NCBI GenBank assembly: GCA_035545735.1
Contig: DASZXS010000037.1
Location: forward strand, 10,723 to 74,722
Source of the DNA: JAJYKC01 sp035545735
Lineage (GTDB): Bacteria > Acidobacteriota > Terriglobia > Bryobacterales > Bryobacteraceae
Length of the DNA: 64,000 nt
Reading direction: 5' to 3'
In this document: positions 58,141-64,000 of the stretch, in pieces
Layout: every line of letters begins with the position of its first letter
How positions within the stretch are numbered: position 1 is the first letter of the stretch
Notes under the pieces: generated by a model
Seen by the model: the letters and a program-made list of their open reading frames with translations, nothing else
Databases searched by the model: none
Told to the model about the DNA's origin: nothing
Made by a program: the position numbers and the translations under genes

Positions 58141-61100
58141 CTACACCCCCGCAGTCACTTCCTCGGTGAGCGGCACATTCCTCCGTCCGCGCAGCCAGTT
58201 CTGCAACTGTTCCATGTAGAGATAAATCACCGGAGTGATGTAAAGCGTCAGGAACTGCGAGACGACCAGACCGCCCACCACCGCAAGCCCGAGCGGCTGC
58301 CGCGAATCGGCGCCCTCTCCATAGCCGAGCGCGATGGGCAGCGTGCCGAACAGAGCGGCCATCGTGGTCATCATAATGGGGCGGAAGCGTAGCGTGCAGC
58401 CGGCGTAGATCGCCTCAAACGGGCGCTTCCCCTCCACCCGCTGCGCCTCGAGCGCGAAGTCGATCATCATGATTGCGTTCTTCTTCACCACGCCAAACAG
58501 CATGATGAGTCCAACGAAGGCGTAGAGATCGAGCTCCTTGTGGAAGATGCGCAGCGTGAGGAGCGCTCCGAACACGGCCGACGGAAGCCCGGAAAGTATG
58601 GTCAGCGGATGAATGAAGCTTTCATACAAGATGCCGAGCACGATGTAAATCACAAGGATCGCCACAATCAGCAGAACCGAAAGCCCGCGGAAGGAGCGCT
58701 GGAATTCCTTCACTGTCCCCTGGAAATTCATCGTCACCGAAGGCGGCATACGCAATTCCTGGACGGAGTTTTCAAGCGCCGCCGCGGCTTCGCTCAGAGA
58801 GTAGCCGGGACGCAGGTTGAAAGAAATCGTCACCGCGGGCAACTGGCCAAAGTGATTCACGGTCAGCGGGCCAACGCCGCGCGATACGTTCACCACCGTG
58901 TCCAGCGGGACCAATGTACCCTGCGAGGACCGGAGATAGAGCTTAGACAGCGCGGCCGGTCCCGTCTGAAACTGCGGCTCCACCTGGAGGATTACCTGAT
59001 ATTCGTTCGACGGCGTGTAGATGGTGGAAACCTGCCGGCTCCCGTAGGACGAATACAGCGCGTTTTGAATCTGATCCGGCGTGACGCCGAGCGCCTGGGC
59101 GCGCGTCCGGTCGATACTAATGTTGAGCTGCGGGCTGCTGATCTGCAGGTCCGTGTTCACGTCCACAAATCCGGGAAGCGTGCGCATCTTCCCCATAATC
59201 CGCGGCGTCCAGGCGTAGATCTCTTTGAGATTCGTGCTTTGGAGAGTGAGCTGGTACACGCTGGTGGAGAATCCTCCGTTCACGCTGATGGGGGGAGGAT
59301 TTTGCAGAAACGCAAGAACTCCGGGAACGGCCGAGAGTTTGCCCCGCAACTCCTCCATCACGTGGTCGACATCCAGCTTTCGCTTGGAGCGCGGGACCAG
59401 ATGGGCGAAGAAGAAGCCCTGGTTGCCTTCCTGCGCGAAGGCCCCCACACTCTCCACATTCGGGTCGTGCTGGATCACGTTCGAAACCTGCCGGAGGTGC
59501 GCCTTCATGGAGTCGTAGGAGATATCCTGGCTGGCCATCACGACGCCAAACAGGGACCCGGTGTCGGAGCTTGGAATGAAGCCGGCGGGCATAATGAAAA
59601 AGAGCCCGACGGTTCCGCCCAGGAGCGCAATGGCGAATAGCAGCGTCACGAAGCGATGGCGCAACACCAGGCGGAGGCTGTGTTCGTACATATGCGCCAT
59701 GCCGTCGAAGAAACGTTCGAGGGTCCGGTACACTCGTCCATGCCGTGCCTTTGGATCGAAGCGAAGAAAGCGGCTGGCAAGCATCGGCGTGCAGGTGAGC
59801 GACACGAAGCCCGAAATCAGGACCGCGACCGCGATCGTGACGGAAAACTCGTGCAACAGCCGTCCGACGATGCCGCCCATGAACAGGACCGGAATGAACA
59901 CCGCGACCAGCGAAAACGTCATCGAGAGAATGGTGAAGCCAATCTCCCGCGAGGCGAGCAGGGACGCCTCCATCCGGGTGTGCCCCATCTCCATGTAGCG
60001 GACTATGTTTTCGAGCATCACGATGGCGTCGTCCACCACAAAGCCGACCGAGAGTGTCAGAGCCATCAGGGAGAGGTTGTTCAGGCTATAGCCGAGAAGG
60101 TACATCGCCGCAAACGTGCCCACGATGGAGAGAGGCACCGCGAAGCCGGGGATCAGGGTCGCAGAGAGATTCCGCAGGAACAGGAAGATCACCATGATGA
60201 CCAGGCAGATGGTGAGCACCAGGGTGAACTTCACATCGTTGATCGAGCCGCGAATCGATTGCGACGCATCGAAGGCGATTTCGAGCTTGACCGCCGGCGG
60301 AATCTCCGAGCGCAGAGCCGGCAGCAGTTTCATGATGCTGTCCACCACCTCGACCGTGTTTCCGCCGGGCTGCCGTTGAATGGCAAGGATCACACCCGGA
60401 GTTCCATTGAACCAGCCCGAGACTTTATCCTGCTCCACGCCGTCAATCACGCGTCCGAGCGATTCCAGCCGGACCGGGACGCCGTTGCGGTAGGCGACGA
60501 TCACGCGCCGGAATTCCGCCGCGTCGGAAAGCTGCCCGCTCGACTGGATGGTGAATGCCTGTTTACTCCCGTAAAGCTTTCCGGCCGGAATATTCGTGTT
60601 GCTCTGCTCAATGGCGCGCTGCACTTCGTCGATGCCAATGTTGCGCGAAGCCAGTGCGTCGGGGTTCAACTGCACGCGCACCGCGTATTTTTGCGCGCCG
60701 TAAACCATCACGCGCGAAACACCGCTCACGGTGGAGATGCGCTGGGCCATTACGGTTTCCGCGTATTCGTCCACGGTGTAAGGCGGAAGAGTGGCGGAGT
60801 TGAGCGAAAGATAGAGGATGGCCTGCTCGGAAGGATTTTGCTTGCGAAAGGACGGAGGATGCGGCATGGTCGCCGGCAGGCTCCCGGTCGCTTTGGAGAT
60901 GGCCGATTGAACATCCTGCGCGGCCGCATCGATGTTGCGGTCCAGGCTGAACTGGATGGAGATCTGGGTGATGCCCAACGCGTTTGTCGAACTCATCGAC
61001 TCGACTCCCGCGATGGTGGTGAACTCGCGCTCGAGCGGCGTCGCCACCGAGGACGCCATGGTCTCGGGACTCGCGCCGGGAAGAGCGGCATCCACTTCGA

Positions 61101-61233
61101 GCGTCGGATAATCGACCGTCGGGAGCGCGGCCACAGGAAGAGCCCGATACCCCACGAAGCCGAACAAAAGGATGGCGAAGGTGATGAGCGCTGTCATCAC
61201 CGGGCGGTCAATGAAAGGTCGCGAGAGGTTCAT
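58141..61233 (-). CDS. RND efflux transporter permease (AcrB/MdtB family)
   Basis: A 1030-residue inner-membrane permease with 12 helices and two large periplasmic loops. N-terminal FIDRPVMTALITFAILLFGFVGYRALPV; the proton-relay Asp pair is in LSVGFVVDDAIVMLENIV. C-terminal half PTILSGLPSAVFGALLTL and GVVKKNAIMMIDFALEAQ are typical of the multidrug HAE1/MdtB group. It overlaps the adaptor gene by 4 bp. No outer-membrane factor gene is in the window, so a TolC-like channel must be elsewhere. Confidence 0.95.
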   Translation of the reverse strand: MNLSRPFIDRPVMTALITFAILLFGFVGYRALPVAALPTVDYPTLEVDAALPGASPETMASSVATPLEREFTTIAGVESMSSTNALGITQISIQFSLDRNIDAAAQDVQSAISKATGSLPATMPHPPSFRKQNPSEQAILYLSLNSATLPPYTVDEYAETVMAQRISTVSGVSRVMVYGAQKYAVRVQLNPDALASRNIGIDEVQRAIEQSNTNIPAGKLYGSKQAFTIQSSGQLSDAAEFRRVIVAYRNGVPVRLESLGRVIDGVEQDKVSGWFNGTPGVILAIQRQPGGNTVEVVDSIMKLLPALRSEIPPAVKLEIAFDASQSIRGSINDVKFTLVLTICLVIMVIFLFLRNLSATLIPGFAVPLSIVGTFAAMYLLGYSLNNLSLMALTLSVGFVVDDAIVMLENIVRYMEMGHTRMEASLLASREIGFTILSMTFSLVAVFIPVLFMGGIVGRLLHEFSVTIAVAVLISGFVSLTCTPMLASRFLRFDPKARHGRVYRTLERFFDGMAHMYEHSLRLVLRHRFVTLLFAIALLGGTVGLFFIMPAGFIPSSDTGSLFGVVMASQDISYDSMKAHLRQVSNVIQHDPNVESVGAFAQEGNQGFFFAHLVPRSKRKLDVDHVMEELRGKLSAVPGVLAFLQNPPPISVNGGFSTSVYQLTLQSTNLKEIYAWTPRIMGKMRTLPGFVDVNTDLQISSPQLNISIDRTRAQALGVTPDQIQNALYSSYGSRQVSTIYTPSNEYQVILQVEPQFQTGPAALSKLYLRSSQGTLVPLDTVVNVSRGVGPLTVNHFGQLPAVTISFNLRPGYSLSEAAAALENSVQELRMPPSVTMNFQGTVKEFQRSFRGLSVLLIVAILVIYIVLGILYESFIHPLTILSGLPSAVFGALLTLRIFHKELDLYAFVGLIMLFGVVKKNAIMMIDFALEAQRVEGKRPFEAIYAGCTLRFRPIMMTTMAALFGTLPIALGYGEGADSRQPLGLAVVGGLVVSQFLTLYITPVIYLYMEQLQNWLRGRRNVPLTEEVTAGV

Positions 61234-62444
61234 GTGGTAGATGCCAGCCGGATATGCGCTCCGGGGAAGAGACGAAGCTGGCCGTCGACGACCACGGTTT
61301 CGCCAGGCTCGACGCCTTTTTCAATTACGATCTTGCGATCCACGGTAGGGCCAACCGTCACATTGCGCGGTTCCACCGTCTGGTCCTGCTTGACAACATA
61401 GATCAGCTGCCCGTCCTGGCCCGCCTGCACGGCTTCCGAGGGAACCACGGTGGCGTTGTCCTGGGCGCCCAGCGTCAAAACAACGTCCACGAATTGCCCC
61501 GGCCATAACACTCTCTGGGGATCGTCGAAGACGGCTTTCAGCTTAATGGTGCCGGTGGTGGAATCCACGGTATTATCGATCACGCTGAGCCGTCCGGTGA
61601 CCACCTTTGTGGGGTCGTTTTGCGGAGAGACCCGCACGGCGAGCGGCTTCCTGGAGTTTGCCTGGCGGATCTGGGCCAGATACTGCTCCGGCACCCCGAA
61701 GTTCGCAAAAATCGGCGTGACCTGGTTAATCACCACCAGCGCGTTATCGGCGTTTTCCTTCACCAGATTTCCGGGATGGACCAGCAGGTTGCCCGCACGG
61801 CCTGAAATCGGCGACCGGATGGAACAGTAGCTCAAATCGAGCTTCGCCTTCTCCACCAGGGAGAGGTCGGCTTGCAGGGAGGCGCGAGCGCTCTCGACGG
61901 CAGCCTGATCCGCTTTTACCGCCTCATTCGAAGTGGCGGCCGCGGTTTTCATCTGCTCGCGCTGTTCCTTTGAGACGATGCCCTCCTCGGCCAGGGCGTC
62001 ATAACGCTTCTCATCCTCTGCCGCTTTCCGCTGCTGGGCGACGTCGCGGGCCACATTCGCCTCGGCCAGGCGCAACTGGGCGCGATCCCGTTCGACTGCC
62101 GCCTGCGCCTGACGCAAGGCCTCCTGGTAGGAACGGGGATCGATCTCGAACAGCAGATCGCCCTTCCCGACATTCTGTCCCTCAGTGAAGTGGACGCTCA
62201 TGAGCTGTCCGGCCACCAGAGACTTCACTTGAATCGTGGACGAGGCCTCCATCGAGCCAACCACACGGACTTCCATCGGGACCGACTCACGGATTGCTTT
62301 GGCGACGGTCACCGGGACCACCATCGCCGCTGGATTGAACCCCTGCGGGCCTTTCTGGGATTTGCAGCCGCAAAGGGAAAAAATTAGCGCCGGTAGCGCG
62401 ATCGGAACAACTCTACGGGAAAGAATTGCAGGAAATTGCCGCAC
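61230..62444 (-). CDS. RND efflux periplasmic adaptor subunit
   Basis: A 404-residue membrane fusion protein. N-terminal lipoprotein-like signal (IFSLCGCKSQ, Cys about 27). Barrel-sandwich parts: VRVVGSMEASSTIQVKSLVAGQLMSVHFTEGQNVGKGDLLFEIDPRSYQEA. The hairpin is about residues 105-195 (many Ala/Glu/Gln), and the second lipoyl half is LSYCSIRSPISGRAGNLLVHPGNLVKENA. Beta-barrel VSPQNDPTKVVTGRLSVIDNTVD. It links the RND permease to an outer-membrane channel. First gene of the two-gene operon. Confidence 0.95.
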   Translation of the reverse strand: MRQFPAILSRRVVPIALPALIFSLCGCKSQKGPQGFNPAAMVVPVTVAKAIRESVPMEVRVVGSMEASSTIQVKSLVAGQLMSVHFTEGQNVGKGDLLFEIDPRSYQEALRQAQAAVERDRAQLRLAEANVARDVAQQRKAAEDEKRYDALAEEGIVSKEQREQMKTAAATSNEAVKADQAAVESARASLQADLSLVEKAKLDLSYCSIRSPISGRAGNLLVHPGNLVKENADNALVVINQVTPIFANFGVPEQYLAQIRQANSRKPLAVRVSPQNDPTKVVTGRLSVIDNTVDSTTGTIKLKAVFDDPQRVLWPGQFVDVVLTLGAQDNATVVPSEAVQAGQDGQLIYVVKQDQTVEPRNVTVGPTVDRKIVIEKGVEPGETVVVDGQLRLFPGAHIRLASTT

Positions 62445-62513
62445 AAAAGTTTCGTTATCCTCAATTGGACGCCGGCAGTGTTCGGACGTCTCACGCGCCT
62501 TCGAAAATAGACA

Positions 62514-62556
62514 AGGGTCACACCCAACGGAACGAGATACCGGCGGATGTGACCCT
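62514..62556 (-). terminator. hairpin downstream of rpmB
   Basis: Arms AGGGTCACA (62514-62522) and TGTGACCCT (62548-62556) make a 9-bp stem with a 25-nt loop, 32 bp after the rpmB stop. On the minus strand it is followed by TGTCTATTTT. A probable terminator or an mRNA 3' structure; the loop is long for a classical terminator. Confidence 0.5.
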
Positions 62557-62588
62557 CGAATGCTTACGGGATGAAAATCGGAAAGAAG

Positions 62589-62780
62589 CTACGCGACCTT
62601 CTGAACCTTGCCGCTCTTGATACAAGACGTGCACACCCGCAGTCGCTTGTGAGCACTGCCCACCAGCGCGCGAACATTCTGCAGGTTCAAATTCCAGCGG
62701 CGTTTCGTCACATTATGCGCGTGGCTGACCCGGTTCCCAAACTGCGGGCCACGGCCGCACACTTCACATACTTTCGCCAT
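62589..62780 (-). CDS. rpmB: 50S ribosomal protein L28
   Basis: A 63-residue L28 of the zinc-binding (C+) type: AKVCEVCGRGPQFGNRVSHAHNVTKRRW and C-terminal LRVCTSCIKSGKV give two CxxC pairs. The conserved NLQNVRALVGSAHKRL region matches bacterial L28. Structural ribosome protein. It is not next to rpmG here. The rpmB terminator candidate lies just downstream and a 98-bp gap separates it from the S4 gene upstream. Confidence 0.96.
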   Translation of the reverse strand: MAKVCEVCGRGPQFGNRVSHAHNVTKRRWNLNLQNVRALVGSAHKRLRVCTSCIKSGKVQKVA

Positions 62781-62878
62781 TCTACTTATTCTCCTTCAAC
62801 ATCAATGAATTCCCAGTCTACCAAGGCAGTGCACCGGAACGCAATTTGGAAAGACGGCAAGAAAAAGCCGGCTGGATC

Positions 62879-63274
62879 TTATATCCGGTCGCGAAGCCGG
62901 TTCCATTCCCGGCGGTCCCGCTTTGACGGTTTTCCCTGATCCAGGAGATTCGGGCGCCCGGTGGCCTTGCGTTCCTGCGCGGCCTTTAGACGCAATTCCC
63001 TGTCGGCTTCGGTCTCGAAATAAAGCGTTTGCGCGACCGCGGCTGGTCCGCGCATGGCGGAGAGCTGGGTCACTTCCACGCGAAAATCCCCCGACTCATT
63101 CCTGATATGCAGCCGGTCCCCGGCGTGAACCTCGCGCGACGGCTTGGCTTTTTGTCCATGGCACTCGACTCTTCCCAGTTCGCAGGCGTGAGCCGCCAGC
63201 GAGCGCGTTTTGAAGAAACGCGCGGCCCAAAGCCATTTATCGAGTCTGATTCGATCCACGGAATTATTTTCCAA
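62879..63274 (-). CDS. hslR: S4-domain RNA-binding protein (Hsp15-like)
   Basis: A 131-residue protein with an S4 domain near the N-terminus: RIRLDKWLWAARFFKTRSLAAHACELGRVECHGQKAKPSREVHAGDRLHI. The basic tail AQERKATGRPNLLDQGKPSKRDRRE is typical of Hsp15. Hsp15 rescues stalled 50S subunits with nascent chains in E. coli. It is 7 bp downstream of the TolB-like gene, on the same strand. Confidence 0.92.
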   Translation of the reverse strand: MENNSVDRIRLDKWLWAARFFKTRSLAAHACELGRVECHGQKAKPSREVHAGDRLHIRNESGDFRVEVTQLSAMRGPAAVAQTLYFETEADRELRLKAAQERKATGRPNLLDQGKPSKRDRREWNRLRDRI

Positions 63275-63281
63275 CGGGCGG

Positions 63282-64000
63282 CTACTTCAACTCGTAGCTG
63301 ACAAAGGCAAACTTCTTCGAATCCGGCGACCAGGAATTCACGTTGATTGTCCCTTGGCCGCCGAATAGTTTCGTCAGGACCTGGACAGGCGCGGGCTCGA
63401 GCCTCCTGCCGGGCAAAGGGATCATTCGGAATTCGATCTCCGTGCGGGCGTCGTGGCCTTTCGTACCCTTCGGGAAGGAGAGGAACAGCAGCCATTTCCC
63501 GTCTGGCGAAGGGTGCGGAAACCAATCCTCCAGCTCATCGCTCGTCACCCTCTCGGCCTTCCTGTCACCGGCTCCGGCGCCTTTGGCCGGCATCCGCCAG
63601 ATGTCCCAGCTACCGGAACGGTTGGAGTTGAAGTAAATCCATTTCCCGTCGGGCGAATAGTCCGGACCGTCGTCGTATCCGGCATCGGAGGTTATCCGCT
63701 GCTCGCCGCCGCCCTTGCGCGCGAGGCGGAAAATGTCAAAATTGCCGTCGCGTTCCCCGACGAATGCCAACCAGCGGCCGTCCGGCGACCACCCGTGGAA
63801 ATAACTGGGCGATGCCGGGGTTCTCAATTGCGCATTCGATCCATCGGCGGCCGCGATGTATACCTGCGATCGGCGCGATGCGGCGGAAGAGGCCGAAAAC
63901 GCGAGCCATTTGCCGTCTTTCGAAAACCCGTGGTCGTTATTCAGACGGTATTCCGCCAGAGTGCCGATCTTTTCCAGGGCCCCGCCCATGCCGCTCAGAG
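63282..64000 (-). CDS. TolB-like PD40 beta-propeller protein, C-terminal part
   Basis: The frame is open to the right edge of the window, so the N-terminus lies outside; an internal ATG at 63989 is not a credible start. About 239 residues are visible with WD40-like PD40 repeats: DHGFSKDGKWLAFSA, YFHGWSPDGRWLAFVG, DDGPDYSPDGKWIYFNS, WFPHPSPDGKWLLFLS and NSWSPDSKKFAFVSYEL. This is the propeller seen in TolB and in many secreted acidobacterial biopolymer-transport-like proteins. Function not assignable. Confidence 0.85.
   Translation of the reverse strand, partial: LSGMGGALEKIGTLAEYRLNNDHGFSKDGKWLAFSASSAASRRSQVYIAAADGSNAQLRTPASPSYFHGWSPDGRWLAFVGERDGNFDIFRLARKGGGEQRITSDAGYDDGPDYSPDGKWIYFNSNRSGSWDIWRMPAKGAGAGDRKAERVTSDELEDWFPHPSPDGKWLLFLSFPKGTKGHDARTEIEFRMIPLPGRRLEPAPVQVLTKLFGGQGTINVNSWSPDSKKFAFVSYELK

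Noticed and set aside
59656..61401. A 581-codon open frame on the plus strand
   Set aside because: It is the antisense shadow of the RND permease, which has full family motifs; the plus product is Arg/His-rich with no domain.
1..64000. CRISPR arrays, rRNA genes, complete prophage
   Set aside because: No regularly spaced repeats, rRNA segments or phage structural genes were seen anywhere in the window.

Overview
The window reads as chromosomal DNA of a GC-rich diderm soil-type bacterium, most likely an acidobacterium of the Solibacter/Bryobacter kind. This is inferred from gene content: Tat- or Sec-exported Gfo/Idh/MocA oxidoreductases, a ThuA protein, a Reg_prop/Y_Y_Y sensor kinase, the DUF2339-DUF3999 pair, Mla-type lipid transport next to an HpnK-like deacetylase, and a BamD lipoprotein. 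No rRNA, CRISPR array or intact prophage is visible. There is one tRNA, tRNA-Leu(GAG).

Region 1 (1-3.4 kb) holds exported or sugar-related proteins: the end of a Gfo/Idh/MocA oxidoreductase, a small WXXGXW protein, a sialidase-like beta-propeller and an exported nitrilase-superfamily enzyme. Region 2 (3.4-10.8 kb) is an accessory catabolic or detoxification block. It has a DUF427-MOSC/ferredoxin reductase fusion-DoxX operon, a convergent haloalkane-dehalogenase-like hydrolase with a TMEM175-type channel, and a double-GAF sigma-54 activator. Matches to sigma-54 (-24/-12) promoters lie just upstream of both operons, so the block may be a local sigma-54 regulon; rpoN itself is at 25.4-27.0 kb.

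Region 3 (11.1-13.65 kb) is a decayed element at the 3' end of tRNA-Leu(GAG). It is bounded by a 55/56-bp imperfect direct repeat of the 3' half of the tRNA. Inside are an unrecognised 322-aa gene, a ParD-type antitoxin with a strong promoter/operator, a parE cut short, an IS3-family transposase tail and a frameshifted tyrosine integrase.

Region 4 (13.65-41.9 kb) is mostly core genome: secG, an orphan LytS-type kinase, ribA, osmC, an mlaEFD-hpnK-like operon, rluB, rpoN-hpf-rapZ, DUF2339-DUF3999-glycosyltransferase, hemH, rsmI, a membrane protein with a degenerate JAMM domain, a ClpB-D2-like ATPase, wecB, infA, an SDR, a ThuA protein, and cold-shock and RRM RNA-binding proteins.

Region 5 (41.9-64 kb) carries a NarL regulator with a giant propeller kinase, ackA, a Gfo/Idh/MocA enzyme, an MscS-type channel, a YycJ-like MBL protein, purB, receiver proteins, a YajQ protein, bamD, rpe, rsmB, an FAH-family enzyme, an RND efflux pair, rpmB, an Hsp15-like protein and the end of a TolB-like propeller gene that runs off the window.
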